This document shows, one piece after another, positions 15,926 to 25,766 of a DNA stretch of 45,807 nt. Numbering within the stretch: the stretch's first letter is position 1; each line of letters starts with the position of its first letter. The notes below the pieces were generated by a model. It searched no databases and was not told the origin of the DNA. It worked only from the letters and a program-made list of their open reading frames with translations. A program made the translations under genes and the position numbers. Source of the DNA: Bartonella sp. AU55XJBT (lineage in GTDB: Bacteria > Pseudomonadota > Alphaproteobacteria > Rhizobiales > Rhizobiaceae); the NCBI RefSeq assembly GCF_028618525.1, contig NZ_JAQITC010000016.1:1-45807 (forward strand), read 5' to 3'.

Positions 15926-15940
15926 TGGGGAGAAGATATT

Positions 15941-17089
15941 TTGGGACTTTTAAATCATATGGTCACTATGGGTGATCTTCTTTTAAGAAGTTTGAGTATT
16001 CTTTTTATCATTATGCTTATTATTTTTGTGCATGAATTTGGGCATTATCTCATTGGGCGGTGGTGTGGTATTAAGGCATTAGTTTTTTCCCTTGGGTTTG
16101 GACCACAAATAGCCAGTTACATAGATAAGCATGGTACGAAATGGCGTTTAGCACTTATCCCTCTAGGCGGTTATGTAAAGTTTGTTGGGGAGGAGGATAA
16201 AAACGAGGCGCTATTATCACCATCATCTCCGATTGTTGATGGTTCGTTTGCCAGTGCGCATGCTTGGAAAAAAGCTGCAACTGTTTTTGCTGGCCCCTTT
16301 TTCAATGCTCTTTTTACTATTGTTATTCTAACGTTTTTTTTCTTTATTTATGGTCGTGTCGCCATTGAACCCGTTGTTGGTTCTTTGGTAAAAGAGAGCC
16401 CTGCTATTCAGTCCGGTTTGAAATTAGGGGACCGTTTTGTTGAAATGGATGGTCGACGGGTTGAAAGTTTTGAAGATTTGATGAATTATGTTGCTTTTCA
16501 TGGAAGAGAACCGATAGAGTTTAAAATAGAACGCATGGGGCGCGTGTTTACCACTGTCATTACCCCAAAAGTCATTGAGCGAGATGATGGTTTTGGGAAT
16601 CGAACACAAAGTGCTATGATCGGTGTAGGTGTTCCTGTTGATTTAAATAATCCTCCACGTTTAGATCCAACTTATATAAAACATATTCGCTATGATTTTG
16701 TAACAGCTATAGGAGAATCCTTAAACCGTACTGTGTTTATTGCCACTCAAACTGTTTTTTTTATGAGTCGTTTAATTGGAGGCAAAGAAGATCGTTGTAG
16801 GCTAAGTGGGCCTTCTAAAACCGTAAAAATTGCTTGGAAAGTGAGCGAGACAGGTTTTATCTCTTTATTAAATTTGGCCGCTTTTCTTTCAATAAGCGTT
16901 GGGCTTATTAACCTTTTCCCGATTCTACCGCTTGATGGTGGGCATCTTTTATTTCATGTCATTGAGGTCATTACTGGGAGAAAAATATCCACTAAAATTC
17001 AGGGAATTTTTTTTCGTTTAGGTTTTTCCCTTCTTCTCCTTTTTATGATTTTTGTCTTCTTTAATGATTATTTTTGTTGGTTTAGCTAA
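15941..17089 (+). CDS. rseP: RIP metalloprotease RseP (site-2 protease family)
   Basis: Intramembrane zinc protease that cleaves anti-sigma factors and leftover signal peptides. 382 residues from a TTG with GGGGAGA upstream; an ATG at 15959 is an alternative. The zinc motif HEFGH lies in IIFVHEFGHYLIGRW at about residue 30. A PDZ domain covers about 130-215 (VVGSLVKESPAIQSGLKLGD onward). The second zinc ligand motif is in FPILPLDGGHLLFHVIE near 325. At least four transmembrane helices are evident. It sits between cdsA and bamA, the usual envelope-biogenesis order. Confidence 0.95.
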   Translation: MGLLNHMVTMGDLLLRSLSILFIIMLIIFVHEFGHYLIGRWCGIKALVFSLGFGPQIASYIDKHGTKWRLALIPLGGYVKFVGEEDKNEALLSPSSPIVDGSFASAHAWKKAATVFAGPFFNALFTIVILTFFFFIYGRVAIEPVVGSLVKESPAIQSGLKLGDRFVEMDGRRVESFEDLMNYVAFHGREPIEFKIERMGRVFTTVITPKVIERDDGFGNRTQSAMIGVGVPVDLNNPPRLDPTYIKHIRYDFVTAIGESLNRTVFIATQTVFFMSRLIGGKEDRCRLSGPSKTVKIAWKVSETGFISLLNLAAFLSISVGLINLFPILPLDGGHLLFHVIEVITGRKISTKIQGIFFRLGFSLLLLFMIFVFFNDYFCWFS

Positions 17090-17292
17090 TTAAATTATGG
17101 AAAACACTTTGTAAATTGAGTAATAATAGCAAGAACAAATTGAAGGTTGTTTACCATGTCTGCAAAATATTGTGGCATCGTACATTATAATGAGTAATTA
17201 AGGGATGAAAAGTCTCGCTGTAAAAAGGTTGTTATGGCAGTTAGCTTTTTAAGGCATCGTGTCCAAGGAACAAGAGTAAGGTAAAAAAGCCA

Positions 17293-19689
17293 ATGACTAC
17301 GAATTCAAAGTTTTTAAATGCAGCATCTGTGTTGGTGTTAAAGATGGGGATGATTGCCCCAGCAACGGTTTTTATGTCAATTGCTGCGGTTGGAGAAATA
17401 CAAGCATCTGTAGTCCGTTCTATTGAGGTTCGTGGGAATAAGTTTGTAAGTTCTCAGGCGATTCGGGACAATATGGGTATTAAGGCTGGACAAGGGATTT
17501 CCAGTGGTGATGTTGATCATGCTGTGAAAAATCTTTTCGAATTAGGTTTATTTTATGATGTTAAGATAAATCAAGTGGGTGATAAATTGATTGTATTCGT
17601 AAAAGAATATGAGGTTGTCAATCAAATATTATTTCAGGGAAATAAATCTTTTAAAGACCCAGATCTTAAACGGTTTATTTCTTTAAAGCCAAATGAACCT
17701 TTTAATTCTGCTAAGCTTTCTGCTGATATCAATACAATTCGTGAAGCTTATAAAACGCTAGGTCGTAATAATATCACTGTTAACGTTCAAACGATTAATC
17801 TTGGAAAAGGGCGTGTTAATGTGGTGTTTAATGTTGTTGAAGGACAAAAAACAAAGATTAGTGATATCACTTTTAAGGGAAATACTGTCTTTGCAAGCCG
17901 TCGGTTGCGTGATGTGATTTCAACAAAGTCTTCAGGAATTTTTTCGAAGTTGTTGGGAGGCGATGTTTACAGTGAAGAGCGCCTTGCTGCTGATGAAGAA
18001 GCTTTACGGCGCTTTTATTATAATCGTGGTTATGCAGATTTTCGTGTTGTTTCTTCTAAAGCGACTTTTGATTCCGCAAGCAATACGTATAAAATTTCTT
18101 TCGTTCTCGATGAAGGTCCGCGCTATAAAATTAGTGATATTCAGGTTGAAAGTGATGTTGATGGAATTGACGTTCAATCCGTGAAAGGCAAGCTTAAAAC
18201 CCAGCCAGGTAATGTTTATAGTGCAGAAGATATTGAACAGTCTGTTGCTATTATTAATAATAAGGTTGCTGATTCAGGATATGCTTTTGCTAAAGTTGAA
18301 CCACGGGGAAATCGTGATTTAGCAAATCATACGATTTCAATCTTATATAATATTGAACAAGGTACACGTGCATATATTCAGCGTATTGATATACGTGGCA
18401 ATGAGAAAACGCGTGATTACGTCATTCGTCGTGAGATCGATTTAAATGAAGGAGATGCTTACAATCAAACTTTATTGCAGCGTGCGAAACGTCGTCTAGA
18501 AAGTTTAGGTTTCTTCAAAGCTGTTAATATTTCAATGGTTCCCACTGAGCAATCTGATCAGGTTGTTTTAGTGATAGATGTCGTTGAAGCTTCAACAGGA
18601 GATCTCTCTCTTTCTGGAGGATATACAACGGGGGGAACAAGCCCTGGTATGTCACTTGAAGTCTCTGTTACTGAGCGGAATCTTGGGGGACGTGGTCAGT
18701 ACGTTCGTTTAGGGTTAGGAGCGGGGCAAGAAAAATCCCGTAATTATAATTTATCATTTGTTGATCCTTATTTCTTAGGCTACCGTTTATCGGCTGGCGT
18801 TGATGTTTTTCGCAGCACTTATCGTGCTGATAAAGCCTATGATGTACGACAGACAGGGGGATCACTGCGGTTTTCACTCCCTATTAATAATCAATTATCT
18901 GCGAATGTCGCTTATTCTTATGTACAGGAAGAATATGATTTTGGCGGAGAGTATGATTTCAACAAAGAGAGTGATATAATAGAGTTATACGCGAAATATT
19001 CTGGTGCGATTGTTCAAGCAGCTAAGCAAAGTCCTTGGAAACGTTCATCGATTAGTTATGGTTTAACCTATAATACGATTGATGATATGAGAAATCCCCA
19101 TGATGGATGGTACGTGCATCTTCTTCAGGAATATGCAGGACTTGGCGGGAGTGCGAAGTTCTTGAAGACCACGGGTAAGGCGATGATGTACAAGACTCTT
19201 TCTGATCAGAGGGATATTGTTGGTTTACTTTCCTTTGGCGGTGGTTATATCCACGAAATAGGTAAAGAGGGTGTTCGTATTTTCGATATGTTTAAAGCGA
19301 ATACTGATATGATCCGAGGATTCAAATACAATGGGATAGGTCCTCGTCAAGTTTCCAGTAAGGGTGAAGTTTATTTCTTAGGGGGAACGACATATATGAA
19401 TGCGACTGCTGAAGTACAGTTTCCTATTCCTGTTGTGCCTGAAGGATTTGGATTGCGCGGTGCTTTATTTGCGGATGTTGCTACACTCTATGGTAATAAT
19501 TATAAAGCCGTTTTTAAGGGTGAACCACCTGTTACCCATACCAAAAGTGCGTGGCGCTCATCTGCAGGTGTGAGTTTGATGTGGGATTCTCCGTTTGGTC
19601 CTTTGCGTTTTGATTATGCTTGGCCAATAACAAAGCAGGAGGGTGATCGTTTGCAGCAATTGAATTTTGGTATTTCTACGAAGTTCTGA
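17293..19689 (+). CDS. bamA: Outer-membrane protein assembly factor BamA
   Basis: Central component of the BAM complex, inserting beta-barrel proteins into the outer membrane; 798 residues. A signal sequence (about 1-38, ending GEIQAS) is followed by five POTRA domains (about 40-440; the first begins VVRSIEVRGNKFVSSQAIRD). A 16-strand barrel follows (Omp85 domain, VTERNLGGRGQYVRLGLGAG onward). The barrel contains MIRGFKYNGIGPR, the VRGF-type motif of loop 6. The last residue is phenylalanine, as expected for the beta-signal. A 203-nt gap from rseP leaves room for its own promoter. Confidence 0.97.
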   Translation: MTTNSKFLNAASVLVLKMGMIAPATVFMSIAAVGEIQASVVRSIEVRGNKFVSSQAIRDNMGIKAGQGISSGDVDHAVKNLFELGLFYDVKINQVGDKLIVFVKEYEVVNQILFQGNKSFKDPDLKRFISLKPNEPFNSAKLSADINTIREAYKTLGRNNITVNVQTINLGKGRVNVVFNVVEGQKTKISDITFKGNTVFASRRLRDVISTKSSGIFSKLLGGDVYSEERLAADEEALRRFYYNRGYADFRVVSSKATFDSASNTYKISFVLDEGPRYKISDIQVESDVDGIDVQSVKGKLKTQPGNVYSAEDIEQSVAIINNKVADSGYAFAKVEPRGNRDLANHTISILYNIEQGTRAYIQRIDIRGNEKTRDYVIRREIDLNEGDAYNQTLLQRAKRRLESLGFFKAVNISMVPTEQSDQVVLVIDVVEASTGDLSLSGGYTTGGTSPGMSLEVSVTERNLGGRGQYVRLGLGAGQEKSRNYNLSFVDPYFLGYRLSAGVDVFRSTYRADKAYDVRQTGGSLRFSLPINNQLSANVAYSYVQEEYDFGGEYDFNKESDIIELYAKYSGAIVQAAKQSPWKRSSISYGLTYNTIDDMRNPHDGWYVHLLQEYAGLGGSAKFLKTTGKAMMYKTLSDQRDIVGLLSFGGGYIHEIGKEGVRIFDMFKANTDMIRGFKYNGIGPRQVSSKGEVYFLGGTTYMNATAEVQFPIPVVPEGFGLRGALFADVATLYGNNYKAVFKGEPPVTHTKSAWRSSAGVSLMWDSPFGPLRFDYAWPITKQEGDRLQQLNFGISTKF

Positions 19690-19754
19690 TTTGAGTATTT
19701 TTAAGAAGGAAAAACTTGAAGAGAATAACTTAAGCTGGGAGAGAAAGTGTTTTG

Positions 19755-20801
19755 ATGGCGGATACATTTTTTTTTACGCCGTCCCGGCAATTGACAGTTG
19801 CAAATGTTGCTGAGTTGACGGGTGCAAAGCTTCTTAATCCAGAGTTTTCTCATAAAGTTATCAATACTCTTTCTTCGCTTGAGAGTGCTGTGGAAGGCTC
19901 TCTTGTTTTCGTGGAGCATCGGAGATTTTCTGATGCTCTACGAGATAGTTCTGCTGTTGCTGTTTTTTGTACGAATGATATTGTTTTTAAAGTTCCTGAC
20001 ACAATGGCAATTTTGGTGACATCCACACCGCAGCGTGATTTTGCTCAGGTTGGTCGTGTTTTGTTTCCTGATTCTGTCAAGCCAATGCCTTGGTTAGGAC
20101 AGAAAGAGATTTCACCGCATGCGCATATTCATCCGACGGCTAAGTTTGCTCATGATGTGTGTATTGAAGCGGGAGCTGTTATCGGTAGAAATGTTGAGAT
20201 TGGTGCAGGAACTCTTATTTCATCCACAGCTGTTATTGGTGAAAATTGCCGTATTGGACGTGACTGCTATATTGCTCCTAAAGTAACCGTCCAGTGTTCC
20301 TTAATAGGTGATAGGGTTCAGCTTTATCCTGGTGTTTGCATTGGGCAAGATGGTTTTGGTTATGTCGGGGGGGAAGATGGAATCGAGAAAATTCCACAAC
20401 TTGGTCGCGTTATTATTGAAGATAGTGTGGAAATTGGGGCGAATACCACGATTGATCGAGGAACATTTCAAGATACTTTTATTGGAGAAGGAAGCAAGAT
20501 TGATAATCTTGTACAAATTGCCCACAATGTAAAAATTGGTCGTTATTGTCTTATTGCTGCTCAATGTGGCATTGCGGGAAGTACATCGATAGGGGATATG
20601 TCTCAACTTGGCGGGGGAGTTGGAGTAGCGGATCATATCGTAATAGGTAAATGTGTTCGGATCGCTGCGCGTAGTGGTGTTATGAATGACATTCCGGATG
20701 GTGAAAAATGGGGAGGGAGTCCAGCGCGACCATTTAAACAATGGTTTCGTGAAGTAGCGACGTTGCGCAATATGGGAAAAGTTAAAAAGGAGAAAAGCTG
20801 A
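19755..20801 (+). CDS. lpxD: UDP-3-O-(3-hydroxyacyl)glucosamine N-acyltransferase
   Basis: Third enzyme of lipid A synthesis, adding the N-linked acyl chain to UDP-acylglucosamine. About 348 residues. The N-terminal uridine-binding domain ([18 protein letters not shown]) precedes a left-handed beta-helix of hexapeptide repeats from about residue 115 ([20 protein letters not shown] onward). [20 protein letters not shown] contains the catalytic histidine. The ATG at 19755 is preferred to the adjoining TTG at 19752. The stop is 1 nt before fabZ, so the two genes are tightly coupled. Confidence 0.97.
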   Translation: MADTFFFTPSRQLTVANVAELTGAKLLNPEFSHKVINTLSSLESAVEGSLVFVEHRRFSDALRDSSAVAVFCTNDIVFKVPDTMAILVTSTPQRDFAQVGRVLFPDSVKPMPWLGQKEISPHAHIHPTAKFAHDVCIEAGAVIGRNVEIGAGTLISSTAVIGENCRIGRDCYIAPKVTVQCSLIGDRVQLYPGVCIGQDGFGYVGGEDGIEKIPQLGRVIIEDSVEIGANTTIDRGTFQDTFIGEGSKIDNLVQIAHNVKIGRYCLIAAQCGIAGSTSIGDMSQLGGGVGVADHIVIGKCVRIAARSGVMNDIPDGEKWGGSPARPFKQWFREVATLRNMGKVKKEKS

Positions 20802-20802
20802 G

Positions 20803-21270
20803 ATGATCAGCACTGAAGGAGCTAAAGATTTAGAGGCTGTTGATATTGAAAGACTCTTATCAATATTACCGCATCGTTATCCATTTTTATTAATCGATCG
20901 TATCATTGACATTGATGGTGAACAAGAAGCGATTGGTATTAAAAATATAACGATTAACGAGCCACATTTTACGGGACATTTTCCCACAAAGCCTGTTATG
21001 CCTGGAGTTTTGATTTTAGAAGCTATGGCACAAACGGCAGGAGCAATAGCACTTTTAAATTTAGGCAATAAGCGAACAAATTTAGTTTACCTTATGACGG
21101 TTGATAATGCGAAATTTCGTAAACCTGTTATGCCTGGTGATCAGCTTAAAATTCATGTTCAGCTTTTGAAAAAGAGATCTGGTATGAGACGTTTTTCATG
21201 CGTTGCAAAAGTAGAAGATGTCCGTGTCGCTGAAGCAGAGATTGCTGCGATGATTGTTGAAGAAGAATAA
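20803..21270 (+). CDS. fabZ: 3-hydroxyacyl-ACP dehydratase FabZ
   Basis: Dehydrates 3-hydroxyacyl-ACP in type II fatty-acid synthesis and competes with LpxA for hydroxyacyl-ACP. 155 residues. The hot-dog fold signature is complete: [18 protein letters not shown], then [20 protein letters not shown] with the catalytic histidine and glutamate, and the closing [21 protein letters not shown] lies at the end of lpxD, giving translational coupling. The start codon was chosen for that reason. Confidence 0.98.
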   Translation: MISTEGAKDLEAVDIERLLSILPHRYPFLLIDRIIDIDGEQEAIGIKNITINEPHFTGHFPTKPVMPGVLILEAMAQTAGAIALLNLGNKRTNLVYLMTVDNAKFRKPVMPGDQLKIHVQLLKKRSGMRRFSCVAKVEDVRVAEAEIAAMIVEEE

Positions 21271-21294
21271 ACGATATTTGATGGGAATTTAAAA

Positions 21295-22119
21295 ATGTCC
21301 GGTACGAGAATCCATCCAACGGCTCTTGTAGAGAAGGGAGCGCAGCTTGGTGAGAATGTACGCGTTGGACCATTTTGCCATATTAGTTCAGAGGCTGTTA
21401 TTGGTGATGAATGTAGTTTGACAAGTCATGTTGTAGTTATGGGGAAGACAACGTTAGGAGCTAAGAGCAAAGTATTTTCTCATGCAGTTTTGGGAGCAGA
21501 GCCGCAAAATAATAAACATAAAGGAGGGGCTACGACTCTTTCTATTGGTAAGAATTGTACGATTCGTGAGGGCGTAACTATGCATAGAGGCTCCGATTCG
21601 AGCGTTGGAATGACAGTTGTTGGTGATCATTGCCAATTTTTTTGTTATGCGCATATCGCTCATGATTGCCGTGTAGGCAATCATGTAACATTTGCTAATA
21701 ATGTAATGATTGCTGGTCATGTTACTATTGGTGACTATGTGATTATCGGTGGTGGTGCTGCTGTTCATCAATTTGTTCGTGTTGGACATCATGCATTTAT
21801 CGGTGGTGTATCTGCACTGGTGGGTGATCTAATTCCTTATGGAACAGCTGTTGGTGTGCAGGCAAAACTTGCCGGAATCAATATTATTGGTATGAAACGT
21901 GCAGGTTTTGATCGTCAAGATATTCATGCACTGCGTCATGCGATTACGATGCTTTTTGATCATAGCAAGCCCTTTAAAGAGCGTGTTAATGATGTTGCTT
22001 CTTTCTATTCTTCTTTTCAGTCTGTTTCTGACGTTGTTAATTTTATTAAAGAAGAAGGAAAGCGTTTTTATTGTACACCAAAATTTGAAGGTGATAGAAT
22101 AAAGGAACATAAGGATTAA
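21295..22119 (+). CDS. lpxA: Acyl-ACP--UDP-N-acetylglucosamine O-acyltransferase
   Basis: First enzyme of lipid A synthesis. 274 residues. Starts MSGTRIHPTALVEKGAQLGE and runs through a long hexapeptide beta-helix. FCYAHIAHDCRVGNHVTFAN carries the catalytic histidine, and VGVQAKLAGINIIGMKRAGF belongs to the C-terminal helical domain typical of LpxA (absent from LpxD). It follows fabZ by 24 nt and precedes lpxI by 2 nt. Confidence 0.97.
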   Translation: MSGTRIHPTALVEKGAQLGENVRVGPFCHISSEAVIGDECSLTSHVVVMGKTTLGAKSKVFSHAVLGAEPQNNKHKGGATTLSIGKNCTIREGVTMHRGSDSSVGMTVVGDHCQFFCYAHIAHDCRVGNHVTFANNVMIAGHVTIGDYVIIGGGAAVHQFVRVGHHAFIGGVSALVGDLIPYGTAVGVQAKLAGINIIGMKRAGFDRQDIHALRHAITMLFDHSKPFKERVNDVASFYSSFQSVSDVVNFIKEEGKRFYCTPKFEGDRIKEHKD

Positions 22120-22121
22120 AA

Positions 22122-22994
22122 ATGCCTATGTGGGGTGCCAGAAATTTTCTTTCCGGCCGTACTGCTATTATAGCAGGAAGTGGTGTTCTACCGATTACTG
22201 TTGCGCAAGCTCTCGAGAAGAATGGAGAGAATCCTTTTCTTGTGCTTTTGCATGGTGAGGCAGATTCTGTTCTTTATCGTTATGAGCACTGCGAGCTATC
22301 AATTGTAGAGTTAGCGCGACTCGTTAAAATCTTAAAAGAGGTTGGAGTTTATAATGTTGTTTTGGCAGGTGGTGTGAAAAAGCGACCACTCCTTACACAA
22401 TTGCGATTGGACTGGACAACATTTTTAGCTCTTCCTAAGTTAATTGGGGCTTTGAGGAGGGGAGACGATGCGTTATTAAAAGCTTTTGTACGGGTTATTG
22501 AAGCGCATGGTTTTTGTGTTATCGGTGCTCACGAAATAGTTCCAGATCTTTTAGCGCCCGTAGAATTTAATTTAACAGTACGGCGTGCTACACAGAAAGA
22601 AAAGAAAGATATTGTTTTAGCAGCAGAAGCAGCAAAGCTTTTAGGTCAATTGGATATTGGACAAGCTGTTGTCGTTGTTCAAGGAAGGGTGGTTGCTCTG
22701 GAAGGCGCTGAGGGAACCGATAATATGTTATGGCGTGTTTGTGAGATGCGAGAAAGAGGGCAAATTCCCCCTCAAGGTGGTGTCCTTGTTAAATGTGCAA
22801 AGCCACAACAGGATAATCGCGTTGATTTGCCATCAATTGGGCCTGTGACAATAATGAATATTGCAAAGAGTGGTTTATCTGGTATTGCGGTGGAGGCAAA
22901 TAGAAGTCTCATATTATCGGTGAAAACAACAATAGAAAAAGCTAACAAATATTCTCTATTTATAGAAACTTTTGAAAAGTTTGGTCATGAATGA
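22122..22994 (+). CDS. lpxI: UDP-2,3-diacylglucosamine pyrophosphatase LpxI
   Basis: Hydrolyses UDP-2,3-diacylglucosamine to lipid X, the step done by LpxH in gammaproteobacteria. 290 residues. Features are the N-terminal TAIIAGSGVLPITVAQALEK, VYNVVLAGGVKKRPLLTQLR and the C-terminal domain with AVVVVQGRVVALEGAEGTDN, RGGVLVKCAKPQQD-like GVLVKCAKPQQDNRVDLPSI and GPVTIMNIAKSGLSGIAVEA. The conserved EGTD motif is intact. It overlaps the start of lpxB by 8 nt. Confidence 0.95.
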   Translation: MPMWGARNFLSGRTAIIAGSGVLPITVAQALEKNGENPFLVLLHGEADSVLYRYEHCELSIVELARLVKILKEVGVYNVVLAGGVKKRPLLTQLRLDWTTFLALPKLIGALRRGDDALLKAFVRVIEAHGFCVIGAHEIVPDLLAPVEFNLTVRRATQKEKKDIVLAAEAAKLLGQLDIGQAVVVVQGRVVALEGAEGTDNMLWRVCEMRERGQIPPQGGVLVKCAKPQQDNRVDLPSIGPVTIMNIAKSGLSGIAVEANRSLILSVKTTIEKANKYSLFIETFEKFGHE

Positions 22995-24183
22995 TTGTTT
23001 CTTAAAAGTTGCTGTGGTTGCAGGTGAGGAATCTGGTGATTTGCTTGGAGCGGATTTAATTTCTTGTTTATCACAACAAATAGGAGGCAACATTCATTTG
23101 ATAGGTGTTGGAGGGCAGCATTTAAAGGCATTAGGTTTAAAAAGCTTTTTTGATTCTCATGATATTGCTTTAATAGGCTTAAAGGAGGTATTGAAAAAAT
23201 TACCGTTGCTGCTACTGCATATTCGTAATTTATCCAAATTTATTGCACAAGAACAACCTGATTGTTTAATTATTATTGATAGTCCCGATTTCACGCATCG
23301 TGTTGCAAAAAAGGTTCGCGCTTTAGCGCCTTCTATTCCGATTATTAAATATATTGCACCAACCGTTTGGGCATGGAGGCCAGAGCGTGCAAAAGCTATG
23401 CGGGGATTTGTTGATCATGTTTTAGCGGTTTTTCCTTTTGAAGAAAAGGTTATGCAGGATTTGGGAGGTCCTTCTACCACTTATGTTGGACATCGTCTTT
23501 TGACATATCCTCCTCTTTTGAGAGTTCAGTTAGAAAAAAAGCGCCAAGAAGAACAAAGAAATTTGTGTGGTCAACAAACATCATCGCCTACATTGGTTAT
23601 TTTGCCAGGATCACGCAATTTAGAGATTCGTTCCTTAATGCCAGTTTTTCAAGAAACAGTGGAGATTCTCGTACAACGTATCCCTCATTTACAGATTATT
23701 TTACCAACTTTGCCCCATTTGGTGGATAGAATCTGTGACTTTGTGCAGGGCTGGAGAAGCAAAGTAGAAATTGTTGTGGGTGAAGATGAAAAATGGCATG
23801 CTTTTGCACAAGCAGATGTTGCTCTTGCAGCCCATGGAACGGTTTCTCTTGAATTAGCTTTAGCAAAAATTCCTATGGCTCTTTGCTATAAACTTGATCA
23901 TTTTTCTAAATTATTTATTTTTCCTAAAATGATGTTATGGAGTGCTGCTCTTCCAAATATTATTGCTGATAAGCCGATTATTCCAGAATATTTGAATGAA
24001 TTGATCCGTCCTGGCATGTTAGCAAGACAGGTAGAACAACTTTTATCTAATCCTTTATTGCGCCAAGCTCAACTCGATGCTTTTGAGATAGTGCAACAGA
24101 AAATGAAAACTGAAATCCCATCAGGGATTGTTGGCGCGCAAAAAATTATCACTCTTTTAAAAAGAAAGGGTAAAATTATATAA
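22987..24183 (+). CDS. lpxB: Lipid-A-disaccharide synthase
   Basis: Glycosyltransferase joining UDP-2,3-diacylglucosamine and lipid X; about 398 residues. Signature regions: VAVVAGEESGDLLGADLIS, LIGVGGQHLKALGLKSFFDS, IKYIAPTVWAWRPERAKAMR, VLAVFPFEEKVMQDLG, LPGSRNLEIRSLMPVF and AAHGTVSLELALAKIPM. The ATG at 22987 overlaps lpxI by 8 nt; a TTG at 22972 would add five residues. Last gene of the forward envelope cluster; it converges with the ABC transporter operon 20 nt away, with no obvious terminator between them. Confidence 0.97.
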   Translation: MNDCFLKVAVVAGEESGDLLGADLISCLSQQIGGNIHLIGVGGQHLKALGLKSFFDSHDIALIGLKEVLKKLPLLLLHIRNLSKFIAQEQPDCLIIIDSPDFTHRVAKKVRALAPSIPIIKYIAPTVWAWRPERAKAMRGFVDHVLAVFPFEEKVMQDLGGPSTTYVGHRLLTYPPLLRVQLEKKRQEEQRNLCGQQTSSPTLVILPGSRNLEIRSLMPVFQETVEILVQRIPHLQIILPTLPHLVDRICDFVQGWRSKVEIVVGEDEKWHAFAQADVALAAHGTVSLELALAKIPMALCYKLDHFSKLFIFPKMMLWSAALPNIIADKPIIPEYLNELIRPGMLARQVEQLLSNPLLRQAQLDAFEIVQQKMKTEIPSGIVGAQKIITLLKRKGKII

Positions 24184-24203
24184 ATAGAGCAATAGTTTGA
24201 GGA

Positions 24204-24977
24204 CTAATGTTTAATTTTAGCAAGAAAATCACAAGCACGTTGGCTTTTAGGGTTGGTAAAAAATTTATCAGAAGCTGTATCTTCAACAATTTTTCCATTT
24301 TCTAGAAAGAGTATTCTTTCTGAGACTTTTTTTGCGAAGCCCATCTCATGGGTAACACAAAGCATTGTAATTCCAGTATCGGCCAATTGAGCGATCACTT
24401 CCAAAACTTCTCCCACACTTTCTGGATCAAGAGCTGAAGTGGGTTCATCAAAAAGCATGACTTCAGGTTCCATGCAAAGTGCACGAGCAATCGCGACACG
24501 CTGTTGTTGTCCACCAGAAAGTTGTAAAGGATATTTTTCGCAGTGTTTTTCAATACCGACACGCGTTAAGTAACGAATTGCCCGTTCTTTTGCTTGTTGG
24601 TTGGAAAGCCCTTGAACTGTCATAGGGGCTAAAATACAATTTTGTAGAACGCTCATGTGAGGAAATAAATTAAAGTTCTGAAAAACCATTCCTATCTTTC
24701 GCAGAACATTTCTTTGCTGTTGTATAGGAGCGGTATTAATATCAACGTTATGAATACAGATTGAACCTTTTTGTGCTTGTTCTAATTGGTTAATACAACG
24801 AATTAACGTTGATTTTCCTGATCCGGATGGTCCACAAATAACGATATGTTCACCGGCTTGAACATCAAAGTTGATATCGTGTAAGACTTGAAAGTTTCCA
24901 TACCATTTATTGAGGTTTTGAATGGAAATTACAGAGTTTTTACTGGGAGAGGTTGATTTATTATTTTTTAAATTCAT
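24204..24977 (-). CDS. Polar amino-acid ABC transporter, ATP-binding protein
   Basis: ATPase subunit of a PAAT-family (HisP/GlnQ-like) importer; 257 residues. Walker A GPSGSGKST at about 52-60, Q-loop region GMVFQNFNLFPHMSVLQN, signature LSGGQQQRVAIARAL, Walker B VMLFDEPTSALDPES and the H-loop CVTHEMGFA are all intact. The N-terminal 20 residues are a lysine/serine-rich extension. It is the last gene of the minus-strand operon, 81 nt after the second permease gene. Confidence 0.95.
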   Translation of the reverse strand: MNLKNNKSTSPSKNSVISIQNLNKWYGNFQVLHDINFDVQAGEHIVICGPSGSGKSTLIRCINQLEQAQKGSICIHNVDINTAPIQQQRNVLRKIGMVFQNFNLFPHMSVLQNCILAPMTVQGLSNQQAKERAIRYLTRVGIEKHCEKYPLQLSGGQQQRVAIARALCMEPEVMLFDEPTSALDPESVGEVLEVIAQLADTGITMLCVTHEMGFAKKVSERILFLENGKIVEDTASDKFFTNPKSQRACDFLAKIKH

Positions 24978-25058
24978 CTTGTTTTATTCTTTCATTGATG
25001 AATAAATTGATTAATGTACCATTTTGATTTGGTAAAGTTTTTTATGATCATTTTATTT

Positions 25059-25766
25059 TTACCGTAAATATCGCGTGAGGTGATGTTCGATAAAAACAAT
25101 AAAACGATGAATGAGTTCAACAATAAAAAGATAGATAAGTGCGGACCAAACGTAAACTTGGAAGTCGAATGTACGTGAATAAGTGAGTTTAGCAATTCCC
25201 ATTAAATCATAAACAGTAACAAGTGAGGCGATGGCACTGGATTTAATCATTAAAATCAACTCATTTCCTAAGGGGCGTAATGCTACAATCATTGCTTGTG
25301 GAAGAATAACTCTAAAAAATGTAACAGAATTGCTCAGACCTAAAGCTTTTGACGCTTCACGTTGTCCAGTGTTTACGGATAGAAAACTTCCTTTAAAGAT
25401 CTCAGATTGATAGGCAGCAGAATTGAGCGTGAAAATAAAAAGACAGCAATACCACGCGTTTTGAAAAAACCACCATAGACCAACCTGTTGCCAAAAACTG
25501 TTCATTGAACCAAGTCCATAATAAAAAAGGAAGAGTTGGGCTAACAAAGGAGAGCCGCGGAAAAAATAGACATAAGCATTTGCAAAATATTGTAAAAACG
25601 TATTCTTTGATAAACGTGCAAAAGCGATAAGCATTCCAAGGAAAAAACCAAGAGAACAAGAGATAGAAACAAGCGCGACAGTAACAATAAAGCCATCAAT
25701 AAATTTTGGCCCATAACGGCTTAAAAGATCAGGGTTAAAAAGGAAATAAAGCCATTCAGGAATCAT
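25059..25766 (-). CDS. Polar amino-acid ABC transporter, permease (HisM-like)
   Basis: Inner-membrane permease, 235 residues, with about five transmembrane helices. The EAA loop that contacts the ATPase reads REASKALGLSNSVTFFRVIL PQAM. The N-terminus (IPEWLYFLFNPDLLSRYGPK) resembles HisM-type subunits, and LLAQLFLFYYGL is typical for the family. Its start codon overlaps the stop of the upstream permease gene by 4 nt (ATGA), giving translational coupling and a heterodimeric transmembrane channel. Confidence 0.93.
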   Translation of the reverse strand: MIPEWLYFLFNPDLLSRYGPKFIDGFIVTVALVSISCSLGFFLGMLIAFARLSKNTFLQYFANAYVYFFRGSPLLAQLFLFYYGLGSMNSFWQQVGLWWFFQNAWYCCLFIFTLNSAAYQSEIFKGSFLSVNTGQREASKALGLSNSVTFFRVILPQAMIVALRPLGNELILMIKSSAIASLVTVYDLMGIAKLTYSRTFDFQVYVWSALIYLFIVELIHRFIVFIEHHLTRYLR